DNA from: Trinickia symbiotica
Lineage (GTDB): Bacteria; Pseudomonadota; Gammaproteobacteria; Burkholderiales; Burkholderiaceae
Direction of reading: 5' to 3'
NCBI RefSeq assembly: GCF_002934455.1
Contig: NZ_PTIR01000002.1
Location: 248,001-312,000 of the forward strand
Length of the DNA: 64,000 nucleotides
Position 1 is the first letter of the stretch, and every line of letters begins with the position of its first letter. The position numbers and the translations under genes were made by a program. Under the pieces are notes generated by a model that searched no databases, was not told the DNA's origin, and saw nothing but the letters and a program-made list of their open reading frames with translations. This document shows, piece by piece, positions 54,287 through 63,390 of this stretch.

Positions 54287-55366
54287 TCACGCATTACCGG
54301 ACGCATCCCGTTCCGCGGCCTCCAGCCCCTCGTCCACTTTCTGTCGACGAAAGCGCGAGAAAATCCCGCGCAGGCGCCGCTTCAACCTATCGTCGAACAT
54401 GATCTTGAGGGCCCAGCGCAGCTGCCCCTTTCGATGCTGCGCCGCGACGACGCGCCACACGCGCGGCGGACAGAAATCCCGGTGTCGTGCCTCTCTTTCA
54501 ATAACGGACTTGCTGCCCGGCAAATGCAGGAACGAACATCGGCTGAACCAGTAAAGATTCCGATGCGTGTTGCCGGGCCAATGGCGGCCCACCGCCTGAT
54601 AAGCGCCGACGTCGACGATCGCCTGACCTTCCTGCTCGAGCAGCGAAAGCGCTGCGGAGATGAACGCCTCATCGCCGTGGTGATGGAGATGGCGAATTTC
54701 CGCGAGGTAGCGCTTGAAGCATGGCATCGCCCGCTCGATGAGTCGGGTAAGAAATTCAGTGGTACATAGCAAAAATTCCCCGCCATACCACCGCGGATTT
54801 CCGAGCGGACGGCCAGCCACCCGTTCGAGGTCGGCAATGACACGCGCGCTGCCGTAAGCGGGAAAGACTTGATCGGAAATATCGAAGGCGCCGACGCCGA
54901 GCCATGCACAGCGCGTGATGAGTGCCGCGTCGAGCGGGTGCATGGCGACCATGTCCGTATCGAGCAGCAGAAATAGCGCGTCTTTCGGCAGGCTCTTGGC
55001 CGCCTGAATCATCAAGTCGAATTTGAAATGAGCGGCATAGAACGGGGTGCTTTTCGGCAGATCGCGGTGCGCAATCTCGAGTGCCTGCACGACGGGGCGT
55101 GCGTCCTCGTCGGCCATATCGGCAAGCATGCGGCGAACGGCCTCGACTTCGTTCGTGTAGACGGTCAGGCGCGGCAGCCCGGCGTAGAGCAGCGACTTGT
55201 TCAGGCCAACGGCCTGGCGCACGTACGCGGACGGATCCTTGCTTCGGCTGTTCGGGCTCGCGCCGGCACCGGGGTCGAGGTAAACAAGCGCGCATGGATA
55301 AAGCGACTGGAACGTCGCACGGCGACGCCCGATGACATGCAACGGTTCATTGAGTTCGATTGTCAT
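54287..55366 (-). CDS. glycosyltransferase-like protein with DxD motif
   Basis: A 359-residue cytoplasmic protein. It has a nucleotide-sugar-transferase look: LLYAGLPRLTVYTNEVEAVR, then a DxD-type motif in LFLLLDTDMVAMHPLDAAL (about 130-148) and later GDEAFISAALSLLEQ. The C-terminal 60 residues are very basic, which suggests contact with the membrane or an acidic substrate. No TM helix or signal peptide is visible. GT8-like function is plausible but the family is not certain. Confidence 0.6.
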   Translation of the reverse strand: MTIELNEPLHVIGRRRATFQSLYPCALVYLDPGAGASPNSRSKDPSAYVRQAVGLNKSLLYAGLPRLTVYTNEVEAVRRMLADMADEDARPVVQALEIAHRDLPKSTPFYAAHFKFDLMIQAAKSLPKDALFLLLDTDMVAMHPLDAALITRCAWLGVGAFDISDQVFPAYGSARVIADLERVAGRPLGNPRWYGGEFLLCTTEFLTRLIERAMPCFKRYLAEIRHLHHHGDEAFISAALSLLEQEGQAIVDVGAYQAVGRHWPGNTHRNLYWFSRCSFLHLPGSKSVIEREARHRDFCPPRVWRVVAAQHRKGQLRWALKIMFDDRLKRRLRGIFSRFRRQKVDEGLEAAERDASGNA

Positions 55367-55463
55367 CTGCTCGGTAACCCGTGGAATCGCCCCGCCTACG
55401 CGAAGACGCCCCGTCCCCCATTAGACTCGGACCTATTTGGTGCAAAGCCCATGCCCATGTGCT

Positions 55464-55495
55464 TCAAAAACAAATCCGGGCTGCTCGGCCCGGAT
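55464..55495 (-). terminator. terminator-like hairpin reading on the minus strand
   Basis: ATCCGGGC and GCCCGGAT (55474-55495) form a perfect 8-bp stem with a 6-base loop, and on the minus strand a T-rich run (TTTGTTTTTG) follows. No minus-strand gene lies upstream of it within 100 bp, so it would stop antisense transcription entering the glycosyltransferase gene. The interval 55367-55585 otherwise holds nothing I can name. Confidence 0.45.
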
Positions 55496-55585
55496 CAACG
55501 TATTCATGAACCGATGATATGAAGTACGGCCCGGCCTTCTGCGCCACAATATCGCCGTTGAAAGACACCGCGGAACGATTCGATT

Positions 55586-56542
55586 ATGTCCTCGCTGCTG
55601 ACGCCCAATACGCTTTTGTCGGCGATTGTGCGCCGAACCGCACACGCGCTCGAATGCGGCGCGCTTCGGCCGATCGAAACGGCGTCGATCGCACTCGACG
55701 ATGGCGGGGTGCGCTTCGTCGTACGCCAAGTATCGAGCCTCGCCCGAAAAACGCGCGAGCGTGGCGCCCATGCGACAAATTCGTCCTCGCCACCGGTCGA
55801 CCCATTTCTGCCGTACGACCCGGACCTCTTCGTCGCTGACATTACGCCCACGCACGTCGCTTTGCTCAATAAGTTCAACGTCATCGATCATCATCTGCTG
55901 ATCGTCACGCGCGCTTTCGAGGAACAGGAAGCTTTGCTCGGTATCGACGACTTCACGGCCTGGTTGGCTTGCCTTACGCAGTTCGAGCCGCCCGGCGTGC
56001 GGCCGCCCGGCTCGCCGGCATCCAGCTCAGGGGCGCTCGGGTTCTACAACGGCGGCGAGGCGGCCGGCGCCAGTCAGCGACACAAGCATATGCAGCTCGT
56101 TCCATTACCGCTGGCAGCCGATGCCCAGGGCCTGTCGCTGCCGATCGAACCGCTCGTCTCGGCCGCGCTCGCCACGGGAGCCGACGTCGCCGCTCTCGAC
56201 GGCCTGCCGTTCGCGCATGCGTTCGCGCCACTCCCCCCCGCCCCCGCGCCGGTTGCCGCCCTAGACCTGTATTTGCGGCTCATGGAGGCCCTCGGGCTCA
56301 TCGATAAGTCCGGCCCTGGCGCGCCCGCGCGCCAAGCCAGCCCTTACAATCTGCTGCTGACGCCACGATGGATGCTGCTCGTGCCGCGCCGGGCGGAATG
56401 CGCCGACGGCGTGTCGATCAACGCGCTGGGCTTCGCAGGCTCGTTGTTCCTCCGCGATGCCGGGCAGATGGAAACCGTCCGCCGGCTGGGACCGATGACG
56501 CTGCTCGAGCGCGTATCGATGCCGCGCGACGCAAACGCATGA
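55586..56542 (+). CDS. Ap4A phosphorylase / ATP adenylyltransferase
   Basis: A 318-residue HIT-superfamily enzyme that splits diadenosine tetraphosphate with phosphate into ATP and ADP. The active-site motif is SQRHKHMQL (an H-x-H-x-Q triad, about 168-176). Family segments FNVIDHHLLIVTRAFEEQEA and SPYNLLLTPRWMLLVPRR are also present. Length matches the bacterial and yeast APA-type enzymes. The next gene starts 34 bp later on the same strand. Confidence 0.85.
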   Translation: MSSLLTPNTLLSAIVRRTAHALECGALRPIETASIALDDGGVRFVVRQVSSLARKTRERGAHATNSSSPPVDPFLPYDPDLFVADITPTHVALLNKFNVIDHHLLIVTRAFEEQEALLGIDDFTAWLACLTQFEPPGVRPPGSPASSSGALGFYNGGEAAGASQRHKHMQLVPLPLAADAQGLSLPIEPLVSAALATGADVAALDGLPFAHAFAPLPPAPAPVAALDLYLRLMEALGLIDKSGPGAPARQASPYNLLLTPRWMLLVPRRAECADGVSINALGFAGSLFLRDAGQMETVRRLGPMTLLERVSMPRDANA

Positions 56543-56576
56543 TTACGGCTTTGCTACTCTCTCGGATTGCTCGTCG

Positions 56577-58118
56577 ATGCTCCGCAAATTCAGCGCTTTG
56601 AATCCTCGCTTGGCCATTGCCGCGCTTTGTCTTGCGCTCGCCGCTTGTGCGTCGCATCCGCCCGCTCCGCAGCCGCATGCTTATGTCGATCCGATCGGCG
56701 TCTTTCCGATGGAGGCCTACGATCAAAACATCGATCGCTGGATCGATCCCGCGGCGCCCGGTTACGACTCGCCGTTCCTCAGCGCACAAACCCAGCGCGA
56801 GCAACTCGACGCACTCTACGCACGCTATTTCGGCATGCGAGCCGACGACCCTTCGCCTTGGAACCCGGCTTTCATCAGTACGATCGTCTATGGCCAGAAC
56901 GGCCAGAACATCGTCGATCTCCAGCTTCGCCGCATCGACCGATACGACAACAAAGGCAAGCCCGAGAACCTGATCGGCTATGGGCAAAACTATCGCGCGC
57001 ACACGGAGCAGTGGATCGATGCGATTGAGCAAAACATGGATGTCGCGCAGTTCGGACGAGCGCCGCATTACCGGCCTTCGTCGCGTGCCATCGCAACGGC
57101 CAATCTGCTCGTGCGCGAGCTCCCGACGACGGATCCTTCGTTCTATTCCCATCAGCTCGCCGGCGAAGGCTATCCGTTCGACAATCTGCAGATTTCGGCC
57201 ATTCGCCCCGGCACGCCGCTCTATATACTGGGCGTCACGTCGGACGGCGCATGGAATTACGTGCAAACGCCGGACGTGCAGGGCTGGGTGCAGGCGCAAG
57301 GCGTCGGCACCGTCGACGATGCCTTCGTCGATACCTGGACGCAAAGCGCCCGCGCGTCGTGGGGCGCCGTCGTCGCGGCATCGGCGCCCGTGCGCGACGA
57401 AGCGGGAACGTTCCGTTTTGCCGCACCGGCCGGAACGCTGCTGCCCCTCGCCCCTCGCTCGTCCCTGACCGGGACCGGCACCGTCGCGCAGGCCGACACA
57501 CGAAGGGTCCTCGTACCAGCCCGCGATATCGACGGCCGCGCCACGATCCGCCGTGCGCGGCTCGCCGACTCGCAAATCACGCCGATGCCGCTCGCCGCAA
57601 CGCCGCGACATCTGGCCATGCTGATGAAAGCGCTGATCGGCCGGCCCTACGGATGGGGCAACATGGACTTCTATAACGATTGTTCGTCGGAACTGCAAAG
57701 CATCTTCGCCGCATTCGGCGTGTGGCTGCCGCGGCACTCGTCGACGCAGATGAGCGCGGGCCTCTTCACCGATCTCTCCGATGCGAAGCCGGCCGACCGG
57801 CTCGACTACCTCATGCGGCACGGCGAGCCGATGCGCACGATCGTCTACATCGGCGGGCATGTCATGCTCTACCTGGGCCCGACCGAGCGCGACGGCCACG
57901 CCGTGCCGCTCGTCTACCAGGACATTTGGGGCTTACGGCCCGCCGACAACAGCCGCCGCTCGGTCATCGGCGGTTCGGTCATCTTCCCGCTGTTGCTGAG
58001 GATTCCTGAAGATCCCTCGCTGCAGTCGCTGGCCGGCACACCGATCTTTCAGATCAGCGTGATCGGCGCGCCGAGCGGCACTAAACCGCCGCCCGACCAG
58101 GAAAATCCGGCGAGCTGA
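56577..58118 (+). CDS. NlpC/P60 lipoprotein, SH3-containing cell-wall peptidase
   Basis: A 513-residue lipoprotein (lipobox LAAC, Cys 24). An N-terminal NlpC/P60-associated domain (about 40-200) precedes two SH3-like segments (PGTPLYILGVTSDGAWNYVQ near 212 and a second near 275-330). The C-terminal NlpC/P60 domain has the catalytic Cys in FYNDCSSELQ (about 371), His in YIGGHVMLYLG and a third polar residue in VYQDIWG. The layout is that of gamma-D-glutamyl-diamino acid endopeptidases such as YkfC and Desulfovibrio homologues. It probably trims peptidoglycan stem peptides in the periplasm. Confidence 0.82.
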   Translation: MLRKFSALNPRLAIAALCLALAACASHPPAPQPHAYVDPIGVFPMEAYDQNIDRWIDPAAPGYDSPFLSAQTQREQLDALYARYFGMRADDPSPWNPAFISTIVYGQNGQNIVDLQLRRIDRYDNKGKPENLIGYGQNYRAHTEQWIDAIEQNMDVAQFGRAPHYRPSSRAIATANLLVRELPTTDPSFYSHQLAGEGYPFDNLQISAIRPGTPLYILGVTSDGAWNYVQTPDVQGWVQAQGVGTVDDAFVDTWTQSARASWGAVVAASAPVRDEAGTFRFAAPAGTLLPLAPRSSLTGTGTVAQADTRRVLVPARDIDGRATIRRARLADSQITPMPLAATPRHLAMLMKALIGRPYGWGNMDFYNDCSSELQSIFAAFGVWLPRHSSTQMSAGLFTDLSDAKPADRLDYLMRHGEPMRTIVYIGGHVMLYLGPTERDGHAVPLVYQDIWGLRPADNSRRSVIGGSVIFPLLLRIPEDPSLQSLAGTPIFQISVIGAPSGTKPPPDQENPAS

Positions 58119-58141
58119 GCGGCGGCCGGCTCGCCGCTGCG

Positions 58142-59467
58142 CTACTGCGGCAGCACGTCGCCGCGCGTCTCGGGCGCGAGCGGCACGATGAAAAGACCGA
58201 TCACGAACGCGATCGCCGTCAATGCGACGGGCACCCCGAGCGTGTGCATCTGCAAAACGGCCGCACCGAGCAAGAAGTTGACGCCGGCCCCGATGAAACG
58301 GCCGAATGATGTGCAAAACGCGAACGCCGTCGCGCGCACGCGCGTTTCGAACTGTTCCGGCAACCACAGGCTGAAGAGCGCGAAGTTGCCGCCAAAAAAG
58401 CCGAGCGCGAAGAGCCAGGCGATGAAAGGCACGAGTCCGTTGGGCAGGTAGAACGCCCATCCGAAGCTGCCCGCGATCGAGACGGCCATGCCGGCGAAAT
58501 AGAAGGCGAGCGTTTTCTTGCGCCCTATGCGCTCCGCCATCGGCGGCAATGCGAGGCAGCCGAGGATCGTCCCGATCGAAAGCAGACCCGTGGCGAGCGA
58601 TGCCGTTTTGATCGCGGCGCTCTTGTCCATGCCGGCCTTCAATGAAAGCTGAATGACAGCTGACGGCTCGTAGACTGCGCCGGCCCACAGGCCGACGATG
58701 GCGATCGTCAACAACGCGCACGCCACCCACGTGCGGCGCCGATAGTGCGGACCGAGAATGTCGCGCAGCGGACGCGAGCGCACGACTTTCGCCTCGGCCT
58801 TCTGCCATTTCTCGGGCTCTTTCACGCGCAGCAAAACGAGAATGGCGACGACGACGGGAACGGCGCCCGTCAGGAACATGGCACGCCAGCCGAAATGAAC
58901 GCCGACGGTGTAATTGAGCGCCGCCGCCAGAAAGAAGCCCGCGTAGTAGCCCGTCTGCAGGTAGCCCGCGCCCATTTTGCGGCGATCCTCGGGCCACGCC
59001 TCGGCCACGTAGGTGCCCGCGAGCGCCCACTCACCGCCGATGCCGACTCCGGCGATGAACCGGTAGATACCGAGTTCCCAGACGTTGCTCGCCGTGGCCG
59101 CGAGCCCCGTGAAGATCGCGAACGTGAAGATCGTGCCGGCGAGTACCTTGGTCCGGCCGAAGCGGTCGGCAAGCGGCCCCCAGATGAACGACAGGCCCCA
59201 GCCGACGAGAAACAATGCGAACAGGATCGAACCCGCCAGACCGATGTTCGCGGGTGTCGCCGCATAACCCGAGCGCGGCAGTAACTCGGTCAAGGCGGGC
59301 GTCAGGACGAGCGCGTAGATGAACGAATCCATCCCGTCGAGCGTCCATCCCGACCAAGCCCCCCAAAAACCCGCGATTTGGGAACGATTGAGCGGCGTTC
59401 GGCGTCGTGCCGCTCGTGCGCCCAAGGCGCCTTGCGCCTCTTGCGCATTGTCTGTGCTTGAACCCAT
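58142..59467 (-). CDS. 12-TM MFS transporter divergent from the malonate regulator
   Basis: A 441-residue MFS carrier of the metabolite:H+ symporter / sialate type. Motifs are SGWTLDGMDSFIYALVLTPA in TM1, GPLADRFGRTKVLA in the first loop and RFIAGVGIGGEWALAGTYVA in TM4-5. GGAGGAG precedes ATG 59467; the longer frame to 59569 has no support. It is divergent from the GntR-type gene, sharing a 153-bp promoter region, so malonate uptake is likely by context. Known mdc operons more often use MadLM or MdcF carriers; sugar acids or aromatic acids are other possible substrates. Confidence 0.75.
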   Translation of the reverse strand: MGSSTDNAQEAQGALGARAARRRTPLNRSQIAGFWGAWSGWTLDGMDSFIYALVLTPALTELLPRSGYAATPANIGLAGSILFALFLVGWGLSFIWGPLADRFGRTKVLAGTIFTFAIFTGLAATASNVWELGIYRFIAGVGIGGEWALAGTYVAEAWPEDRRKMGAGYLQTGYYAGFFLAAALNYTVGVHFGWRAMFLTGAVPVVVAILVLLRVKEPEKWQKAEAKVVRSRPLRDILGPHYRRRTWVACALLTIAIVGLWAGAVYEPSAVIQLSLKAGMDKSAAIKTASLATGLLSIGTILGCLALPPMAERIGRKKTLAFYFAGMAVSIAGSFGWAFYLPNGLVPFIAWLFALGFFGGNFALFSLWLPEQFETRVRATAFAFCTSFGRFIGAGVNFLLGAAVLQMHTLGVPVALTAIAFVIGLFIVPLAPETRGDVLPQ

Positions 59468-59590
59468 TTGACTCCTCCGGAGATACGGTTGACACGACCC
59501 CACTTCTCTCGACTGAGCGGGCGCGATGGTGCCGCGCCTCTCCCGTCGGGCTTCGCACCTGGAAGACACCAGGGTTTGCCCGATTTCTGA

Positions 59591-59615
59591 TCGAATATTT
59601 TATATATAATATCGA
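59591..59615. promoter_or_regulatory. AT-rich imperfect palindrome, candidate GntR operator and promoter
   Basis: The 25-bp element runs TCGAATATTTTA to TATAATATCGA and is almost self-complementary. It contains TATAAT (59605-59610), a perfect -10 box, placing a plus-strand start within a few bases of ATG 59621. A bound regulator would block both this promoter and the divergent MFS promoter. Confidence 0.55.
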
Positions 59616-59620
59616 GCATC

Positions 59621-60418
59621 ATGACTGACGCAACGAATCGTTTTCCCTTAGGCGAGCCTTCGAGCGGTGCTGCAAGTGCGGGCCCGCCGCTTGCGGCCGT
59701 GTCGGCGCCGCCGCGCGTGAGCGCCTCGAAGATGGTCGCGGACGCGCTGCGCGAGGCGATCGTCAACGGCACGCTGGCTCCCGGCGCACCGCTGAGACAG
59801 GACGCGGTCGCGCGTCACTTCGCGGTCAGTGCCATTCCCGTTCGCGAAGCGTTACGGCAGCTCGAGAGCGAAGGCTGGGCCAAAGTGGAAATGAACAAGG
59901 GCGCGACCGTCGCCCCGCTCTTGCCCGATGAGGCGCGAGAGATCTACGAGATCCGGGCCGCACTCGAAAGCCTCGCCATTGCGTGCGCGATCCCCGCTCA
60001 CGACGAAGCGACGCTGCGCGAGGCGCAGGACCTCTGCGAGGCCGCGCGCCTGGAAGCCGATTCCGCGCTTTACGTCTCGCGCAACGAGGCGTTTCATATG
60101 AGTCTCTATGCGCCCGCGAAGCGGCCGCAGTTGCTGGAGCTCATCGAGACCTTGCATCGGCGCGGCGAGCGGTACCTGCGCGTCAAGCTTGGGTTGCCTG
60201 AGCACAAGGTGGTCTCGGATCGGGAACACGCCGCGTTGATGCGGGCCGTTCGCCGGCGCGACGTTGCAACGGCCCAGAAGCTGGTCGCGGAACATCTGCT
60301 GAGCACCGGCGAATTGCTCTATAAACTGCTGAGCGAGAACAACGTCGACGCGCCCGCTGCTTCGAAGCGAGACGGCGGCAAGCGTGCGGCGAAGAAACCG
60401 CCGCGCCAAAGCACATGA
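59621..60418 (+). CDS. GntR/FadR-family regulator of malonate genes (MdcY-like)
   Basis: A 265-residue regulator with an N-terminal winged helix (about 32-95; LREAIVNGTLAPGAPLRQDA, then RHFAVSAIPVREALRQLESE) and a C-terminal FCD effector domain (about 110-235; YEIRAALESLAIACAIPAHD, DREHAALMRAVRRRD). The start at 59621 has no clear SD and may sit at the 5' end of the mRNA. It is followed by mdcA after 57 bp. Regulation by malonate or malonyl-CoA is inferred from position. Confidence 0.8.
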   Translation: MTDATNRFPLGEPSSGAASAGPPLAAVSAPPRVSASKMVADALREAIVNGTLAPGAPLRQDAVARHFAVSAIPVREALRQLESEGWAKVEMNKGATVAPLLPDEAREIYEIRAALESLAIACAIPAHDEATLREAQDLCEAARLEADSALYVSRNEAFHMSLYAPAKRPQLLELIETLHRRGERYLRVKLGLPEHKVVSDREHAALMRAVRRRDVATAQKLVAEHLLSTGELLYKLLSENNVDAPAASKRDGGKRAAKKPPRQST

Positions 60419-60475
60419 ACGCGGTCTAGGACGAAGCCGCGCCCCACTGAACCCGATACGAGAACCGATCGATCG

Positions 60476-62155
60476 ATGAATGCTCCAGCCGATACTTCTT
60501 TCTCGCGCAGTTGGACGACGCTGCGCGACGAAAAAGCGCGGCGTCTCGCCGTCGTGGCCCCGTGGATCGAAGACGGTGTGCTGCCCCGAGCGAGAATCGT
60601 CGACGCACTCGAGGCACTGATCCGCCCCGGCGATCGCGTGGCGCTCGAAGGTGACAACCAGAAGCAGGCCGACTTTCTGTCGCGCTCGCTCGCACAAGTG
60701 GATCCGACGAAGGTCAGCGGCATCCATCTTCTGATCTCGAGCATCAGCCGCCCGGAACATCTGACGCTTTTCGAGCGCGGCATCGCGCATAAGGTCGATT
60801 TCGCGTTCGCGGGGCCGCAAAGCCTACGCGTCGCGCAGTTGCTCGAAGACGGCCAGCTCGAAGTCGGCGCGATCCATACGTATGTCGAGCTTTACGCGCG
60901 GATGTTCGTCGATCTCGCGCCGCGCGTGGCGCTGCTCTGCGCCGATAAGGCTGACCGCCACGGCAATCTCTACACCGGTCCCAATACGGAAGACACCCCC
61001 ACGATCGCCGAAGCGGCCGCCTTTCGGCATGGCATCGTCATCGTTCAGGTGAACGAAATAGTCGATGAGCTGCCGCGCGTCGACATTCCCGGCTCATGGG
61101 TCGACGTCGTCGTCGAGGCCGATCGTCCGTTTGCGATCGAGCCGCTTTTCACGCGCGATCCGCGCCATATCGGCGATTTGCAGGTCCTGACGGCGATGCT
61201 GGCGATCCGCGGCATCTATGAAGCGTATGGCGTGACGTCGCTCAATCACGGCATCGGCTTCGATACCGCGGCGATCGAGCTGATCCTGCCGACCTACGGC
61301 GCCGAGCTCGGCCTCAAAGGAAAGATCTGCCGCAACTGGACGCTCAATCCGCATCCCACACTGATCCCCGCAATCGAATCGGGGTGGGTCGAAAGCGTTC
61401 ACTGCTTTGGCAGCGAGGTCGGCATGGAAGCGTATATCGCGGCCCGCCCCGACGTCTTCTTCACGGGTCGCGACGGCAGCCTGCGCTCGAACCGCGTGCT
61501 TTGCCAACTCGCGGGGCAATACGGCGTCGATCTTTTCATCGGATCGACGCTGCAGATCGATGCCGATGCGAACTCGTCCACGGTCACGCGCGGGCGTCTC
61601 GCCGGATTCGGCGGCGCGCCGAACATGGGCCACGATCCGCGTGGGCGCCGCCATGCGAGCGAGGCCTGGCTCAAGCTGCTGAAGGCTGAAGGCGGGCCCG
61701 CCGCCGCGAGCTCGGGCGTGGCGCGCGGACGCAAGCTCGTCGTCCAGCTCGCCGAGACATACAAGAAAGGCGGCGAGCCAACGTTCGTCGACGAGCTCGA
61801 TGCCGTCAGCGTGGGCGCGAAAAGCGGGATGCCGATCGCGCCCGTCATGATCTACGGCGATGACGTCAGCCACGTCGTCACTGAGGAAGGCATTGCGTAT
61901 CTTCACAAGGCGCAAGGGGTCGAGGAGCGCCGCGCGGCGCTCGCGGCCGTGGCGGGCGTCACGCCGATCGGTCTGCGCGCCGAGCCGGCGCGGACCGCCG
62001 AGCTGCGCAGGCGTGGCATCGTCGCCTACCCCGAAGACCTGGGGATTCGGCGTGGACAAGCCAAGCGCACGCTGCTCGCCGCCCGCAGCATCGACGATCT
62101 CGTCGAGTGGTCGGGCGGACTCTACTCGCCGCCCGCGCGTTTCAGGAGCTGGTGA
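60476..62155 (+). CDS. mdcA: malonate decarboxylase alpha subunit (acetyl-ACP:malonate ACP transferase)
   Basis: A 559-residue protein that swaps the acetyl group on the MdcC acyl-carrier protein for malonate, forming malonyl-S-ACP. Family segments include RIVDALEALIRPGDRVALEG near residue 42, ADRHGNLYTGPNTEDTPTIA near 160, GLKGKICRNWTLNPHPTLIP near 280 and GGAPNMGHDPRGRRHASEAW near 380. Length agrees with MdcA. It opens the mdc operon; the order mdcA-B-C-D is that known from Pseudomonas. The start at 60476 has a weak SD. Confidence 0.9.
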   Translation: MNAPADTSFSRSWTTLRDEKARRLAVVAPWIEDGVLPRARIVDALEALIRPGDRVALEGDNQKQADFLSRSLAQVDPTKVSGIHLLISSISRPEHLTLFERGIAHKVDFAFAGPQSLRVAQLLEDGQLEVGAIHTYVELYARMFVDLAPRVALLCADKADRHGNLYTGPNTEDTPTIAEAAAFRHGIVIVQVNEIVDELPRVDIPGSWVDVVVEADRPFAIEPLFTRDPRHIGDLQVLTAMLAIRGIYEAYGVTSLNHGIGFDTAAIELILPTYGAELGLKGKICRNWTLNPHPTLIPAIESGWVESVHCFGSEVGMEAYIAARPDVFFTGRDGSLRSNRVLCQLAGQYGVDLFIGSTLQIDADANSSTVTRGRLAGFGGAPNMGHDPRGRRHASEAWLKLLKAEGGPAAASSGVARGRKLVVQLAETYKKGGEPTFVDELDAVSVGAKSGMPIAPVMIYGDDVSHVVTEEGIAYLHKAQGVEERRAALAAVAGVTPIGLRAEPARTAELRRRGIVAYPEDLGIRRGQAKRTLLAARSIDDLVEWSGGLYSPPARFRSW

Positions 62156-62158
62156 GCG

Positions 62159-63070
62159 ATGTCGCCCATGACGATCCATGCCGCGTGCGCGGCGTCACAG
62201 GAAGAAGCCGGCGGCATGGCCGCGCGGCTTGCGCGCTTCGCTGTCGACGCGCTCGTCGAAGAGGCCCATCTGACGCCGAAACCGGCGCTCGTCGATCGTC
62301 GCGGGAGTGGCGCGCATCGCGATCTGAATCTCGCCGTCATGATGCGTTCGGCCCATGCGCTCGAGCCGACGTTCGCGGCGCTCGCGCGTGCGACATGTGG
62401 CCAGGCGCCGTCAGCGATGCTGCGCACGGAACTCGCGGCAATCGGAAGAGCCGGCGAGGTCGCCATGATGCGTGCGACGGACGGCAGCAACGCCCATCGC
62501 GGCGCGATCTGGATCATCGGACTGCTCGTTGCGGGCGCAACGATCTGCCACGATGTCGGTGAGACTTGGCAACCGCGCGCGATCTGTGAGCTCGGGGCAC
62601 AAATCGCCTGCTTCCCCGACTTTGCGGCCGTCCCCACCGACAGCAACGGCGCGCGTGCGCGTGCCCGCTACGGGGCCGGCGGCGCCCGTCGCGAGGCGCA
62701 GCATGGGTTTCCGCACGTGCTGCGCGCGGGCTTGCCCACGCTGCAAGCGACGCGCCGGCGCGGCGACGGCGAAAACGCCGCGCGTATCGACGCGCTGCTG
62801 TCGATCATGACGACGCTCGACGACACATGCCTGCTGCATCGAGCCGGCCCCCCCGCGCTCGATGCCGCGCGGCATGGCGCACGCGAGGTGCTTGCGAAAG
62901 GCGGCAGCGCGAGTCTGCCGGGCCGGGCCGCGCTCTATCGTCTCGACAGGACGCTCGTCGCACTGAACGCCTCACCGGGCGGCGCGGCCGACCTGCTCGC
63001 CGCAACCCTTTTCATCGACAAGCTGGTGCGGTACGGCACCGGCGGGAGCCAGCACGGATGGAACATCTGA
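62159..63070 (+). CDS. mdcB: triphosphoribosyl-dephospho-CoA synthase
   Basis: A 303-residue enzyme of the CitG/MdcB family that makes the 2'-(5''-triphosphoribosyl)-3'-dephospho-CoA precursor of the MdcC prosthetic group from ATP and dephospho-CoA. Family segments are LTPKPALVDRRGSGAHRDL near the N-terminus, GSNAHRGAIW near residue 108 and a conserved DDTCLLHRAG near 222. It starts 3 bp after mdcA and overlaps mdcC by 13 bp. Confidence 0.88.
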   Translation: MSPMTIHAACAASQEEAGGMAARLARFAVDALVEEAHLTPKPALVDRRGSGAHRDLNLAVMMRSAHALEPTFAALARATCGQAPSAMLRTELAAIGRAGEVAMMRATDGSNAHRGAIWIIGLLVAGATICHDVGETWQPRAICELGAQIACFPDFAAVPTDSNGARARARYGAGGARREAQHGFPHVLRAGLPTLQATRRRGDGENAARIDALLSIMTTLDDTCLLHRAGPPALDAARHGAREVLAKGGSASLPGRAALYRLDRTLVALNASPGGAADLLAATLFIDKLVRYGTGGSQHGWNI

Positions 63071-63390
63071 CGTTCGATTATTCGGCGCAACGCGCCGTCA
63101 ACGCTCGCGCGCACGTCGGCGTGGTCGGCTCGGGCGATCTCGAAGTGCTTTTGACGCCGAACGACAAGATGACCGCACACGTCATCGTGCACACGAGCGT
63201 CGACGGTTACGGGCATATCTGGAAAAGCGTGCTCGATCGCTTCTTCACGCGATACGACGGCGCCGTGCAAATCGAGATCAACGATTTCGGCGCGACGCCC
63301 GGCGTGGTCGCATTGCGGCTCGCCGAGGCAGTCGAAGCGCAACAAGCCGCGCAAGCGGATGGCGCAACGAACAAGGGAGGAGATCAATGA
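63058..63390 (+). CDS. mdcC: malonate decarboxylase acyl-carrier protein (delta subunit)
   Basis: A 110-residue acyl-carrier protein. The prosthetic group attaches to Ser25 in GVVGSGDLEVLL. The rest matches the MdcC fold (VHTSVDGYGHIWKSVLDRFF; AVQIEINDFGATPGVVALRL). Its start lies inside the mdcB end (13-bp overlap) and its stop overlaps the mdcD start, so translation of B-C-D is tightly coupled. Confidence 0.88.
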   Translation: MEHLTFDYSAQRAVNARAHVGVVGSGDLEVLLTPNDKMTAHVIVHTSVDGYGHIWKSVLDRFFTRYDGAVQIEINDFGATPGVVALRLAEAVEAQQAAQADGATNKGGDQ

